NCBI RefSeq assembly: GCF_036227485.1
Contig: NZ_CP109479.1
Coordinates: 558,001 to 622,000, forward strand
From: Streptomyces sp. NBC_01451
Lineage (GTDB): Bacteria; Actinomycetota; Actinomycetes; Streptomycetales; Streptomycetaceae
Reading direction: 5' to 3'
DNA length: 64,000 nucleotides
Shown: piece after piece, positions 1 through 8,644 of the stretch
How positions within the stretch are numbered: the stretch's first letter is position 1
How the letters are laid out: each line of letters starts with the position of its first letter
Position numbers and translations under genes: made by a program
Notes under the pieces: generated by a model
The model's input: only the letters and a program-made list of their open reading frames with translations
What the model was told of the DNA's origin: nothing
The model's database searches: none

Positions 1-771
1 GGCCAGCAGCAACGTGGGCCGGTAGGACCGCAGTTCGGTGGGGAGGTTCTTGAGGTCGCTGGTGTGCGCGACCTGCGCGCCGTTGTGCACGGCGGCGAGC
101 CCGACGACCCGCGCCAGAACGTGCGCCGGCGGCAGGAACATCAGGATCATGGTGTGTTCGGTCAGGACCTTCTCCCCGATCCCGTCGGCGAGGGCGACGT
201 TGCGCACCTCGGCGACCAGATTGCCGTGGCTGATCAGGCAGCCTCTGGGCGTGCCGGTCGTGCCGGAGGTGTAGACGATGGTCGCCAGCCCGTCGGCGCC
301 GACCGCACGCCGCCGCCGCTCGACCCGTTCCGGGGGGACCGATCGGCCCAGCTCGACGAGGTGCCCGAGCCCCTCGTCCATCCGCCACACCTGGCCCACC
401 GCTGCCACCCCGGCCTCGGCCAGGACGCGTTCCCGCCCCTCGTCCTCGACGAACGCGGCCACGGCACCGCTGTCGCGCAGGATCCACGCGACCTGCACCG
501 GGGACGAGGTCTCGTACACGGGCACGCTGACCGCCGCCGCGGTCCAGATCGCGAAGTCGCACAGCATCCATTCGTAGCGGGAAGCCGCCATCAGCGCGAT
601 CCGGTCGCCCGGCGCGATCCCGGTCGCCATCAAGCCCGCGGCCAGCGCCCGGACCTCGTCGGCGAACTCCCTGGAGGTAACAGTCCGCCAGACACCGTCG
701 ACCTTGCGGGCGAACGCCTCGCGGTCGGGGCGGTGAAGGGCGTTGTCGACAATGTCGTCGGTCGCGTTCAT
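1..771 (-). CDS. Long-chain acyl-CoA synthetase (AMP-forming), N-terminal part, cut by window edge
   Basis: The first 257 codons of an AMP-dependent fatty acid-CoA ligase; the rest lies beyond the left edge. Enzymes of this family adenylate a fatty acid and transfer it to CoA. The start ATG reads MNATDDIVDNALHRPDREAF. The P-loop-like adenylation motif YTSGTTGTPRG is present at about residue 168. The protein is closely similar in layout to the complete enzyme at 14295-16205, so the two are paralogues about 14 kb apart. It is transcribed away from the GNAT gene at 999, with a long hairpin between them. Substrate chain length cannot be read from the sequence. Confidence 0.9.
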   Translation of the reverse strand, partial: MNATDDIVDNALHRPDREAFARKVDGVWRTVTSREFADEVRALAAGLMATGIAPGDRIALMAASRYEWMLCDFAIWTAAAVSVPVYETSSPVQVAWILRDSGAVAAFVEDEGRERVLAEAGVAAVGQVWRMDEGLGHLVELGRSVPPERVERRRRAVGADGLATIVYTSGTTGTPRGCLISHGNLVAEVRNVALADGIGEKVLTEHTMILMFLPPAHVLARVVGLAAVHNGAQVAHTSDLKNLPTELRSYRPTLLLA

Positions 772-852
772 GTGAGGCGACGTCACGTACTTCGCCGGGG
801 TGCGCCACGCCCCCGAGTCCGATGGCTCCTCCATACCCCCATACTGCGGCTC

Positions 853-900
853 CGGTGAGCCCCCGCAAGGGGACCAACGGCACCGTGCGGGGGCTCACCG
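853..900. repeat. 15-bp perfect inverted repeat in a divergent intergenic region
   Basis: The arms CGGTGAGCCCCCGCA (853-867) and its exact complement (886-900) flank an 18-nt spacer. The repeat lies between the divergent acyl-CoA synthetase (start 771) and acetyltransferase (start 999), so it is not a simple downstream terminator of either. It has no T-tract. It could be a cruciform or RNA hairpin in a 5' leader, or a transcription barrier between the two promoters. Confidence 0.6.
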
Positions 901-998
901 GCCCAAGACGAACCGAGGACGGACATCCCACGATGGAGTCACCTCGCGGGGGAAGGATTTCCGCGCCGACAGGGCGGTCCTGCGGACACGGAGCACCG

Positions 999-1631
999 AT
1001 GACTCTTCCACCCCATCCCGCCGACGTACCACCGGGCTACCCGCTCGCGTACGAACGCGAACTGCGGCTCAGTGACGGCCGACGCGCCGCGATCCGGCCG
1101 ATCGTGCCGTCCGACGCACCGGCCCTGGCCGCGGCGATCCGGTCGGCGGACGCCGAAACACTGCGCCGACGTTTCCTGGGCGGTCCGCCACGCCTCACAC
1201 CGGAACTGCTGACCCGGCTCACGACGCTGGACTACAACCTCCGATTCGCCCTCGTCGCCGCGGAAGCTGCCTCCGGAAAGGGCATCGGCATCGCACGCTA
1301 CGAGCAGGTGGCCGACGGTGTCGCGGAGGTCGCCGTCGCGGTGGACCCGGCCTGGCGCCGGGTCGGGCTGGCGACCGCGCTGGTCGAACTCCTGGCCCAG
1401 GCGGCGCTGGAACGGCGCATCCACACCTTCAGCGCCTCCTACATCGCCGAGAACCGCCCGGTGGCGGCGCTGTTGTCCCTCGCCGACCTCACCGGTGCCT
1501 GCGCGGTCGGACAGGGACTGGCCGAGTCAGAGGTCGAACTGGACCGCGGCAGCGTCATCGCGGCCGTGCGCGCGTTGGACACGGACCAGGACACGCCCGC
1601 GGGATCCGGCGGTGTCAGGCACCTGCGATGA
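999..1631 (+). CDS. GNAT family N-acetyltransferase
   Basis: A 210-residue protein of the Gcn5-related acetyltransferase fold, which moves an acetyl group from acetyl-CoA to an amine. It starts MTLPPHPADVPPGYPL. The acetyl-CoA binding segment is visible as VAVAVDPAWRRVGLATALVE (about residues 110-130), containing the family's RxxGxA/G-type pyrophosphate loop. The N-terminal part (RLSDGRRAAIRPIVPSDA) resembles the acetyltransferase modules fused to acyl-CoA synthetases or acting on them, which fits the neighbouring acyl-CoA ligase, but that link is inference. ATG 999 was chosen over upstream in-frame ATGs (822, 933) because GGAG lies just before it and similarity to the family begins soon after. 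Substrate unknown. Confidence 0.8.
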   Translation: MTLPPHPADVPPGYPLAYERELRLSDGRRAAIRPIVPSDAPALAAAIRSADAETLRRRFLGGPPRLTPELLTRLTTLDYNLRFALVAAEAASGKGIGIARYEQVADGVAEVAVAVDPAWRRVGLATALVELLAQAALERRIHTFSASYIAENRPVAALLSLADLTGACAVGQGLAESEVELDRGSVIAAVRALDTDQDTPAGSGGVRHLR

Positions 1632-1893
1632 CAGCGAAACCCGCCTGCTCAAGGACGGAAGTCAGCAGTCATGACGCCACGCGTCGAACACGTGCACACG
1701 GCGGAAATCACGGACTCCCACACCCGGCCGCCCGTGTCGAAGCCCCTGCGCCGCCAAGTCCGGGCAGACCACGGCTCCGTTCCCATGCCCACGTGCGGGG
1801 ACGCCGACTCGCCGACGCACAGGCGCCGACCGATGAACCACCTGGCCTTTCCGCCACCTTTTGACATGAATAGTCTCTATCGAGGGTGACACG

Positions 1894-2748
1894 ATGAATC
1901 AGCAGCTCCTGGCCAAGACGTTCGTCGAGTTGGCGGACAACCTGGTCGCCGACTTCGACCTGACCGACTTCCTGCGCCTGCTCACCGACCGCTGTGCGGC
2001 GATACTCGGCGCCGACGCGGCCGGTGCACTGCTCGCGGAACGTCACGGTGAACTGCGGGTGATCGGCGCCTCGGACGAACGGGTGCGTCTGCTGGAGCTG
2101 TTCCAGCTGCAGAGCGACGAGGGCCCCTGCCTGGAGTGCTACCGCACCGGCACCCCGGTGCTCGTCCCCGACCTGACCCGGGAGGTCGAGGACTGGCCGC
2201 GGTTCGCCAGCGCCGCCAAGCGCAGCGGCTTCTCCGCCGTCCAGGCGCTGCCGATGCGGCTGCGGGACGAGGTCGTCGGCGCCCTGAACCTGTTCCGTGC
2301 CGAGCCCGGCCCCTTCGACCCGACGGGCACACTCATCGCGCAGGCGCTGGCCGACGCGGCCACCATCAGCCTCCTGCAACAACGCTCCATCCACCGCAGC
2401 AACGTCCTCAACGAACAGCTCCAGACCGCGCTGAACAGCCGCGTACTGATCGAACAGGCCAAGGGCAAACTCGCCGAACGTCAGAACATCGACATGGAAC
2501 AGGCCTTCACCGCCCTGCGCGGCTACGCCCGCTCCCACAACCGACGCCTCTCCGACGTGGCCCGGGCCTTCATCGACGACTCCGAATTCCTACCCGGCCT
2601 GACCGTCGGACCCACTCCGCGCCACAGTCGACGCGCCACCGTGGGCACAGGTGCGGGTGATCAGGCGGTGCAGGTGCATCTGGGAGACACCGCCCGTGCT
2701 CCCCAACGGGCCCTGCCGGGAAGCCGATCCGGGACTATGCTGGTGTAG
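1894..2748 (+). CDS. GAF and ANTAR domain RNA-binding antiterminator-type regulator
   Basis: A 284-residue protein with an N-terminal GAF sensory domain (about residues 15-165) and an ANTAR domain (about 179-229, from NSRVLIEQAKGKLAERQNID through the RLSDVARAFI helix). ANTAR proteins bind paired hairpins in nascent RNA and prevent termination; the GAF domain would supply the signal. About 55 residues follow ANTAR with no recognisable domain. The gene stands alone, preceded by an A/T-rich stretch with TTGACA at 1860 but no matching -10 at normal spacing. The RBS GAGGG lies 8 nt before the ATG. The promoter of the next gene lies in its last codons. Target RNA not evident here. Confidence 0.87.
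   Translation: MNQQLLAKTFVELADNLVADFDLTDFLRLLTDRCAAILGADAAGALLAERHGELRVIGASDERVRLLELFQLQSDEGPCLECYRTGTPVLVPDLTREVEDWPRFASAAKRSGFSAVQALPMRLRDEVVGALNLFRAEPGPFDPTGTLIAQALADAATISLLQQRSIHRSNVLNEQLQTALNSRVLIEQAKGKLAERQNIDMEQAFTALRGYARSHNRRLSDVARAFIDDSEFLPGLTVGPTPRHSRRATVGTGAGDQAVQVHLGDTARAPQRALPGSRSGTMLV
2736..2741 (+). promoter_or_regulatory. Candidate -10 box (TATGCT) for the 2837 acetyltransferase
   Basis: TATGCT fits the TAnnnT pattern of Streptomyces -10 elements. It sits within GGGACTATGCTGGTG in the last codons of the ANTAR gene. The same 15-nt string with one change (GGGAGTATGCTGGTG) precedes alkB at 25911. It implies a 5' leader of roughly 88 nt for the acetyltransferase. No clear -35 is seen. 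Confidence 0.35.
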
Positions 2749-2836
2749 AGACGTCCCGAACCTCAGCGCAGCACCGCCCATCGGCCGCGATGACGCTCCC
2801 GTCACATCTGCCGGTCTCCTGAAACGGAGGCATCTC

Positions 2837-3487
2837 ATGCACACCCAGCGGCAACGACACGAACCCGAAGGCCCAGAGCGTCTCGGCCTCGACACAGTGC
2901 GGTTGCGCCGGCTGAACCGCTGGCAGGCCGAGGGCCTGCGGGAGGACCTGGCGGATCTGTACGTGGAGTCCTCCGACGCCGAGTCCGGTGAGGAGTTCCA
3001 CGACCGGCAGAAGTTCCTGCAGCGTCTGGCGGAAGACGTGAAACTGCCGGGATTCGACATGCTGGTCGCCGAGGCGGAGACCCTGACTGGGTCCGTCTGC
3101 GGTTTCTCCGTGCCACGCGACGGGTCCTGGTGGCAGGGCTTCGATGGACCACTGCCGCAGAACCTGGAGCAACTGACCGCGTCCGGGCATGTGTTCGCGA
3201 TCCTGGAGACCGTCGTCCATCCGCACCAGCACGCCCGCGGGCTCGCCCGCCGGATGCAGGAGCGCCTGCTCACCGACCACCAGGCCTCGCTGGGCGTCAC
3301 GCTGGTGGATCAGTCCGCCCGGTGGACCCTCGCCGTCCTCAAGGGCTGGGGCTGGCAGGACGTGGGGCGGATCGAGCGCCTGCCCGGCCCGACGACCTTC
3401 CGCGTACTGGTTCTTCCTCTCGGCGAGCGCACGGAGGACCATCCGGACGGCCTCGCCCACAACGACCGCACCCAACGGCCCGAGTAG
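2837..3487 (+). CDS. GNAT-like acetyltransferase
   Basis: A 216-residue protein with a GNAT-like layout. A helical N-terminus (DLADLYVESSDAESGEEFHD) is followed by the beta segment GHVFAILETVVHPHQHARGLARRMQERLL (about residues 115-145), which matches strand 4 and the acetyl-CoA pyrophosphate loop. A C-terminal segment ends in a beta strand (TTFRVLVLPL). ATG 2837 has GGAGG seven bases upstream; the reading frame stays open further upstream but without a ribosome site. Homologous Streptomyces proteins occur as stand-alone stress-associated acetyltransferases. Substrate unknown. Confidence 0.72.
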   Translation: MHTQRQRHEPEGPERLGLDTVRLRRLNRWQAEGLREDLADLYVESSDAESGEEFHDRQKFLQRLAEDVKLPGFDMLVAEAETLTGSVCGFSVPRDGSWWQGFDGPLPQNLEQLTASGHVFAILETVVHPHQHARGLARRMQERLLTDHQASLGVTLVDQSARWTLAVLKGWGWQDVGRIERLPGPTTFRVLVLPLGERTEDHPDGLAHNDRTQRPE

Positions 3488-3892
3488 CCGGCCTCAGCGG
3501 CCGGAATCGGCGCGTGCGGAGTCAGGGAGGTGACCGGATCGCCGTCCTGGCTGCCCGCGCGGTCGCGGGATTCGGCCATGGTGCGGCAGACGGCCGCGGA
3601 CTTCGTACGCCTTGCTTCCGAGGTCTTCCGCATGCGCCGGGCGCGATCACCCGTGTCGTTCGGCGTGAGTGGCCGAAGGGACGGCTGGGGTGGCGGAATC
3701 TGATTCCGTGTCCCCCGTGGGCCGTGTCGTTGTGGTTTTCTGGCGGGACGTCGGCTTCGGCCCCTACCCAGGGGCCGACGCACGTGAGCGAGGCGATCCC
3801 GAGTACATGATGCGGGAACGTGCCCGCCGAGCCGACGAGCTGACGCGCCCTGCCCCCGCGTGTGCCCTGTGGTGAGAGAAGGGTTCCCTCAC
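3488..3892. other. Intergenic stretch with one hairpin and a doubtful 41-codon frame
   Basis: No convincing gene was found. A short frame 3578-3703 (MVRQTAADFVRLASEVFRMR) reads like a helical peptide but has no ribosome site and may be decayed coding sequence. A hairpin CGGCCCC-taccca-GGGGCCG at 3758-3777 lies about 115 nt before the reductase start and could be an end-of-transcript structure or a leader element. Confidence 0.4.
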
Positions 3893-5062
3893 ATGCCGGT
3901 TCTGCGCGCACTGACGCCGTCGGCCCGCTTGCTCGCCGCTCTTCTCGGCTTCGCCGACCGGGGCGGCGGCCGTGTGCCGACGGTGGCGGGCCGGATCGCG
4001 GGTGCTCTCGTGAGCCCGCTTGCGAGTCCCCTCGCTCCGGACGACTACCTCGGCCTGATCGACCCGCTGCTGTCCGCCCGCCATCCCGCGGGCCGGGTGG
4101 TCGCCGTGCGGCCGGAGTGCGGCGGGGCGGCCACGCTGGAGATCCGTCCCGGGCGCGGCTGGGCGGGACACCGGGCCGGGCAGTACCTGCCGGTGGGGGT
4201 GGAGATCGACGGCGTACGGCACTGGCGTACGTACTCGATCACCTCACCTCCCGAGGCGCCGGGAAGGACCCTGACGATCACAGTCAAGGAGCAACCCGGC
4301 GGCCGGGTCTCCCCCCATCTCGTACACCGAACCCGGCCCGGCACGGTGCTCCGACTGGGCCCCGCACAGGGCGAGTTCACGCTGCCGGAGGGTACGCTGC
4401 CGCCGCGGATACTCATGGTGACGGCAGGCAGCGGCATCACCCCGGTGGCGGGGATGCTGCGCACGCTGGCACGCCGGCGCCTTCCCGGGCCCGCCCCCGA
4501 CGTCGTACTCCTGCACAGCGCGCCCGGCCCGGACGAGTTCCTCTTCCGTGCCGAACTGACCGGGCTGGCGGCCCGGTTGCCCTGGCTGAGCATCCACACG
4601 CGGTACACCCGTACCGCGGGCCGACTGGCCCCGGAGCACATGGGCGTGCTCTGTCCGGACCGCTACGACCGGGAGACCTGGGCCTGCGGTCCGGACGGAC
4701 TGCTCGACGCCCTGGAGCGGCACTGGGCGGCGGCCGGGGCCGGTGAGCGGCTGCGTGTGGAGCGTTTCCGGCTGACACCCGTGCTGCCGCCCGGCTCCGA
4801 AGCGCCGGGCGGCCGGGTCCGGTTCGAGCGCAGCGGTGTCGAGGCCGAGGCATCCGCGGCCGTACCCCTCCTGGAGGCCGGGGAGGCGGCAGGGGTGGCG
4901 ATGCCGTACGGCTGCCGCCGGGGTATCTGTTTCGGCTGCCTCGTCCCACTGCTCCACGGTCGTGTCTGTGATCTGCGGACCGGTGAACTGCACGGTGAAC
5001 CGGGCGAGTTGATCCAGACCTGCATCAACGGTGCGGCAGGTCCGCTCGCCCTCGATCTCTAG
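3893..5062 (+). CDS. Ferredoxin-NADP reductase-type flavoprotein with C-terminal 2Fe-2S domain
   Basis: A 389-residue electron transfer protein. The FAD-binding barrel carries RTYSITS (112-118), the NAD(P) domain carries TAGSGITP (177-184), and the C-terminal plant-type ferredoxin domain has C341, C346, C349 and C377 as [2Fe-2S] ligands (CRRGICFGC and QTC). It would pass electrons from NADPH through FAD to the iron-sulphur centre. The desaturase starts 19 nt downstream, so the reductase is its likely electron donor, as in the mycobacterial Rv3230c/DesA3 pair. ATG 3893 is preferred, with AGAAGG about 10 nt upstream; GTG 3860 is an alternative. The first 50 residues are a family-specific helical extension. 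Confidence 0.92.
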   Translation: MPVLRALTPSARLLAALLGFADRGGGRVPTVAGRIAGALVSPLASPLAPDDYLGLIDPLLSARHPAGRVVAVRPECGGAATLEIRPGRGWAGHRAGQYLPVGVEIDGVRHWRTYSITSPPEAPGRTLTITVKEQPGGRVSPHLVHRTRPGTVLRLGPAQGEFTLPEGTLPPRILMVTAGSGITPVAGMLRTLARRRLPGPAPDVVLLHSAPGPDEFLFRAELTGLAARLPWLSIHTRYTRTAGRLAPEHMGVLCPDRYDRETWACGPDGLLDALERHWAAAGAGERLRVERFRLTPVLPPGSEAPGGRVRFERSGVEAEASAAVPLLEAGEAAGVAMPYGCRRGICFGCLVPLLHGRVCDLRTGELHGEPGELIQTCINGAAGPLALDL

Positions 5063-5081
5063 GCCCTCGAAGGAGCCTTCG

Positions 5082-6191
5082 ATGTCCGCAACTGCCGTAC
5101 CTGTCATCCCCCTTGAGTCGTTCGAAGATCAAACGGAGCTGCTCGCAAGGGAGTTGGACCGGATCCGCGCCGAGGTCGTCGCCGCACGCGGCGCGAAGGA
5201 CGCCCGCTACATCCATACCGTGATCGCCACCCAACGCGGCCTGGAGGCCGGCGGCCGTGCCGCCCTCGCCGTCTCCCTCTTTCCGCCCGCCTGGCTCGCG
5301 GGCACCGCGATGCTGACCACCGCCAAGATCCTGGAGAACATGGAGCTGGGCCACAACATCCTGCACGGTCAGTGGGACTGGATGGGCGACCCGGCGATCC
5401 ACTCCACGGCCTGGGAGTGGGACTTCCTCACCTCCGCCGACGCCTGGAAGCACACCCACAACCACCTGCACCACACATACACCAACGTCGTCGGCCTCGA
5501 CCGGGACCTCGGTTACACCATCCTGCGCATGAGCCCGGACCAGCCCTGGCACCCGGTACACCTCCTCCAGCCGCTGTACACCGCCCTGCTCGCCCCCGTC
5601 TTCGAGTGGGGCATCGCCCTCTACGACCTGGAGGCGGACGCCGTGCCGTCAGGCCGCAAGAGCGTGCGGGCCTTCCTCGGCGACCTTGGCCGCCTGGCCC
5701 GGAAGGCCGTGCGCCAGGCAGCCAAGGACTACGTCCTCTTCCCCCTGCTCGCGGGCCCGTCCGCAGTGCCCTGCCTGGTCGGCAACGTCACCGCGAACGG
5801 GCTCCGCAACATCTGGGCGCACACCGTGATCTTCTGCGGCCACTTCCCGGGTGACGTCCAGACCTTCGCGTACGAGGAGGAGCAGCTCGACGGCGAGACG
5901 CGCGGCCAGTGGTACCTGCGCCAGATCCAGGGCTCGGCGAACATCGAGGGCGGTTTCCTCCTCCACCTCCTCACCGGCAACCTGAGCCACCAGATCGAGC
6001 ACCACGCCTTCCCCGACCTGCCCAGCAACCGCTACGCCGAACTCTCCTCGCAGGTGCGCGAGATCTGTGCCCGACACGGGATCACGTACGTGAGCGGGCC
6101 GTTGTGGCGCCAGTACGCGTCCATGTGGGGCCGAGTACTACGTCACTCCGTGCCGGGCGGATCTCGTGGAGTCTCACCGCGAGCGGCCTGA
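5082..6191 (+). CDS. Membrane fatty acid desaturase (acyl-CoA desaturase type)
   Basis: A 369-residue di-iron integral membrane desaturase. The three histidine boxes are present: HNILH (91-95), HTHNHLHH (124-131) and HQIEHH (303-308). Hydrophobic segments around residues 62-85 and 180-200 and near 245-265 fit membrane spans. It introduces a double bond into a fatty acyl chain using O2 and electrons from the adjacent reductase. AAGGAG sits 6 nt before the ATG, and the two genes form an operon. The last dozen residues (GGSRGVSPRAA) run into the transposase scar that follows, so the native C-terminus may have been altered. Confidence 0.92.
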   Translation: MSATAVPVIPLESFEDQTELLARELDRIRAEVVAARGAKDARYIHTVIATQRGLEAGGRAALAVSLFPPAWLAGTAMLTTAKILENMELGHNILHGQWDWMGDPAIHSTAWEWDFLTSADAWKHTHNHLHHTYTNVVGLDRDLGYTILRMSPDQPWHPVHLLQPLYTALLAPVFEWGIALYDLEADAVPSGRKSVRAFLGDLGRLARKAVRQAAKDYVLFPLLAGPSAVPCLVGNVTANGLRNIWAHTVIFCGHFPGDVQTFAYEEEQLDGETRGQWYLRQIQGSANIEGGFLLHLLTGNLSHQIEHHAFPDLPSNRYAELSSQVREICARHGITYVSGPLWRQYASMWGRVLRHSVPGGSRGVSPRAA

Positions 6192-6289
6192 TCCAAGAGG
6201 CGGAGCTCTCCCGGACCGCGACCGAAGCCGACTGGGACCCGGCCCAGGAGCGAGTCCGGGACGGGACTGCGAAGGCGGTCGGGACACCT

Positions 6290-6487
6290 GTCGAGCGGCC
6301 CTTCGCAGCCCCGCGCAGCCCTTGGCAACGGGGCACCAACGAGAACACCAACAAGCTGCTCCGGCAGTACCTGCCCAAAGGCACGAACCTGTCGACGTTC
6401 AGCCAAGACGGCCTCGACGCCATCGCGACGAAGCTCAACAACCGTCCGCGCAAGTGCCTGGGATTCCGCACGCCAACCGAGAGTGTT
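6290..6487 (+). pseudogene. IS30-family transposase, C-terminal fragment
   Basis: The translated segment SPWQRGTNENTNKLLRQYLP, followed by the KGTNLSTF, LNNRPRK and LGFRTP motifs, is the characteristic C-terminal part of the IS30 DDE transposase (the region holding the final catalytic Glu in RGTNEN). Similarity stops at RTPTE, where the frame continues into the IS3 fragment's antisense strand and ends at 6502. Upstream of about 6280 no transposase similarity is visible. Non-functional. Confidence 0.8.
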
Positions 6488-6790
6488 GCCTTGACCGGTT
6501 GAATCTAAGGCGGCTTTGCGGAGGATCTCGTTGTCCTCCTTCAGCCGGGCGTTCTCCCGCCGCAGGCGCCTGAGTTCCTCTTGTTCGTCGGCGCTCATAC
6601 TGGAATCACCCCCGCTGTCCAGCGTCCGGGAACGCCGGGTGGCGTCCTCGCGGACCCACTTCCGCAGGGTTTCCAGATGGATGCCCAGGCCCCGGGCGAT
6701 GTCGGTGAGAGTGCGGTCCTTCGAGGAACGCACGAGATCGACCGCGTCCCGTTTGAACTCGTCCGGGAAATTCCTTCGCTTTACCACCAT
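6488..6790 (-). pseudogene. IS3-family transposase OrfA, truncated
   Basis: It starts MVVKRRNFPDEFKRDAVDLV, followed by the helix-turn-helix (LTDIARGLGIHLETLRKWVR) and the leucine-zipper-like helix (EELRRLRRENARLKEDNEIL) of IS3 OrfA. GGAGAAGGGATCC precedes the ATG. OrfB is missing: the frame passes into antisense IS30 sequence at about 6487 and runs on to 6143. OrfA alone cannot transpose the element. Confidence 0.82.
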
Positions 6791-6903
6791 GGATCCCTTC
6801 TCCTGGATGACGAAACATCCAGCGTCCAGGTGTCGGAGTCTCGGGGGTCACTCCACCCGCGACCGACTCCCTCCACACCCTCGGGGAACGAGGAAGGACC
6901 TCC

Positions 6904-7473
6904 ATGATCAGGGACCGTGCCCCCTCGGCCGGCGGGTCCGTGTCGGCAGCCGACCGCCTGCCGGGCAGCAGGGGAGGCAGCCCTCGGGCAGGAAACCGCG
7001 GGCGAACTGCCGTACAGCGCAAGAAACTTCTGATACCAGTGGCGACGTGCCTGGGCGTGATGATGACGTCCCTGCTCATCACCGCCTCGGTCTCGGCGCT
7101 GTCGGCGATCCAGGCCGACCTGCACGTCGGCCCGAGCGCACTGATCTGGATCCTCAGCGCGTACACGCTGGCCGTGGCCAGCCTGGTGCGGTCGGCCGGA
7201 ACGCTGGGCAATCTCCTCGGCCGCAAGCGGATGTTCTGCGTCGGTGTGGCGGTGTTGATCGCGGGAGGACTGCTCGCCACGACCGCCGACACCACCGCCA
7301 CGGTGATCGCCGCGCAGCTGGTCGTCGGCCTCGGCGGCGCGCTGATCCTGCCCAACAGCCTGGCCATCCTCGGCACGGCATTCACCGACCCGCTGTCGTT
7401 GCCTTCCGGCCGCGCAAGCCGTGGGCCAGATGCGGCAGCCCTGAGCAAAGAGCCCGACCCGCCCCGACGCTGA
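6904..7473 (+). pseudogene. MFS drug transporter, truncated after about four helices
   Basis: It starts MIRDRAPSAGG with a long polar leader. It then shows TM1 (LLIPVATCLGVMMTSLLITA), the [20 protein letters not shown] segment, the GRKRMF loop typical of MFS motif A, and TM3/4 ending [17 protein letters not shown] (about residue 165). This is the N-terminal third of a 14-TM DHA2-type antiporter. After TDP (about nt 7390) similarity ends and an unrelated 25-residue tail runs to a stop. About 300 residues are missing. The adjacent IS scar suggests deletion by IS-related recombination. Confidence 0.75.
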
Positions 7474-7884
7474 GCGGCCCGTGTGTGCCGTCGCGGCCAG
7501 GTCGGCGGCACTACAACCGAGAGGCTCGGGCAGCTCATCGGGGCCGTTTCCCTGCGCTCACGCCCCTCGTCGGACGCGCTCGCCACAAGGCCCAGATCCG
7601 GAAAATCATCACATCACAGTCTCGAACTCGCCGAGACGGTGGTCGGATAGAAGCTCCACCGACACTTTTTCGATACCCGTCGGCCTCAGGACGGCCTCAA
7701 CTACGGTTCTGTCGCCGCGCAACCGCCCGGAACAGAGCTCAGCAGAGGCGCGTTGGCGCACATCTATGCAGGTCAGTGAAGCAACGGTCGACGGAGGCCA
7801 CGCTGGCTCGCGAAGTCACGAGCAGCGGATTGAGCCCGTCCGGCGGCAGCGTTGTCAGCACGCCGGTTCGGGTCGGCCGGTCGC
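7474..7884. other. Non-coding or decayed stretch downstream of the truncated transporter
   Basis: No gene was recognised on either strand. Some codon-like phasing is visible near 7500-7640, ending at a stop, but nothing matches a known family by eye. It is most simply the residue of sequence lost with the transporter's 3' part. It separates the scar from the convergent gene ending at 7885. Confidence 0.4.
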
Positions 7885-8442
7885 TCAGGTGGGTTCCGTC
7901 TGGCCCTTCTGGTCCCGCTGTTCCCTCAGGTTCCGCTGCTCCTTGAGGAAGTCGCTCACCTGGTGGGCCACGCCGTCCCGGACCGTGCCGTGGTGTGCGC
8001 CGGCGCCGGTGAAGTCCTCGGGCAGGCCGATCCCGCCCGCCCAGAGGTGCCGGCCGGTCCACTCCTCCTCGACCCGCAGCTGGATCTGTACGTCGACCTG
8101 CGCGAGGGAGGCTTCCGGGCCGGCCGCGTACAGGACGGCCGTGGCGCGGCGCAGCGGGTGGACGTCGAAGCCCTCGATGAACTGCGAGCTCCGCCAGTCG
8201 ATGAAGGCACCCTCACCGTCGGGGCCGAGCCGGATGTCGATCTGGCCGTCCTCCAGGTGGACGCCGAAACGCCGGTTGCCGCGGTTCTCGACCGTCGCCC
8301 GGAGGCTGAAGTAGGTCAGTCCCTCGGCTGCGTCGTCGCGCCCGCGCGGCGGTTCGGCCGCCACCAGACGGTGGACGCGGACACGCAGGCCGGCATGCTC
8401 GTCGTACTCGTGCCAGTCCCCGACCACGTTCGGCTCGTGCAC
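7885..8442 (-). CDS. Conserved hypothetical protein
   Basis: A 185-residue soluble acidic protein with no recognised domain name. It starts with GTG (MHEPNVVGDWHEYDEHAGLR), preceded by GAGGTGGACT. The middle (LTYFSLRATVENRGNRRFGV, VDVQIQLRVEEEW) is rich in short beta strands, suggesting a beta-sandwich. The C-terminus is a charged helix (FLKEQRNLREQRDQKGQ). A perfect palindrome lies about 96 nt upstream. Function unknown. Confidence 0.65.
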   Translation of the reverse strand: MHEPNVVGDWHEYDEHAGLRVRVHRLVAAEPPRGRDDAAEGLTYFSLRATVENRGNRRFGVHLEDGQIDIRLGPDGEGAFIDWRSSQFIEGFDVHPLRRATAVLYAAGPEASLAQVDVQIQLRVEEEWTGRHLWAGGIGLPEDFTGAGAHHGTVRDGVAHQVSDFLKEQRNLREQRDQKGQTEPT

Positions 8443-8537
8443 AGTCCACCTCTCGACCTCGGATGGCTGCTTCCTATCCTTGTGCCCGGCGCACAGTCAA
8501 ATGAGCGGAATGCGCTGTGGCCAGCGAATTCTTCCCC

Positions 8538-8552
8538 TTGATCACTGATCAA
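8538..8552. promoter_or_regulatory. Palindrome TTGATCA-c-TGATCAA
   Basis: A perfect 7-bp inverted repeat around one central base. It lies between the ABC permease stop and the start of the 8442 gene, both on the minus strand. Its AT content is far above the surroundings, and the geometry fits an operator. No cognate regulator is identified. Confidence 0.4.
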
Positions 8553-8644
8553 GCGGTGTGCAGCGGAAATCCGGCGAAGGCCCGTCCCACACCAGGTGGG
8601 CGCGTGCCGCACATCACGTTCGGGTGCATGGTCGTGACCTGCGT

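Larger units (their letters stand above)
6280..6855. mobile_element. Scar of two insertion sequences: IS30 3' fragment joined to IS3-type OrfA fragment
   Basis: Two transposase remnants face each other and meet near 6487. The left part is IS30-like on the plus strand; the right part is the 5' end of an IS3-family orfA on the minus strand. Beyond orfA, 6827-6850 contains a sequence ending GTCGGAGTCTCGGGGGTCA, which resembles an IS3 terminal inverted repeat ending in CA. No second end or target duplication was found, so neither element is complete. Confidence 0.75.

Noticed and set aside
1671..1889. A 72-codon plus-strand frame before the ANTAR gene
   Set aside because: Composition is not protein-like, there is no ribosome site and no family resemblance; treated as leader or promoter DNA.
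6143..6790. A continuous 215-codon minus-strand frame covering both transposase fragments
   Set aside because: Only the first 100 codons resemble OrfA; the rest is antisense to the IS30 fragment, so it is a chance fusion, not a real protein.
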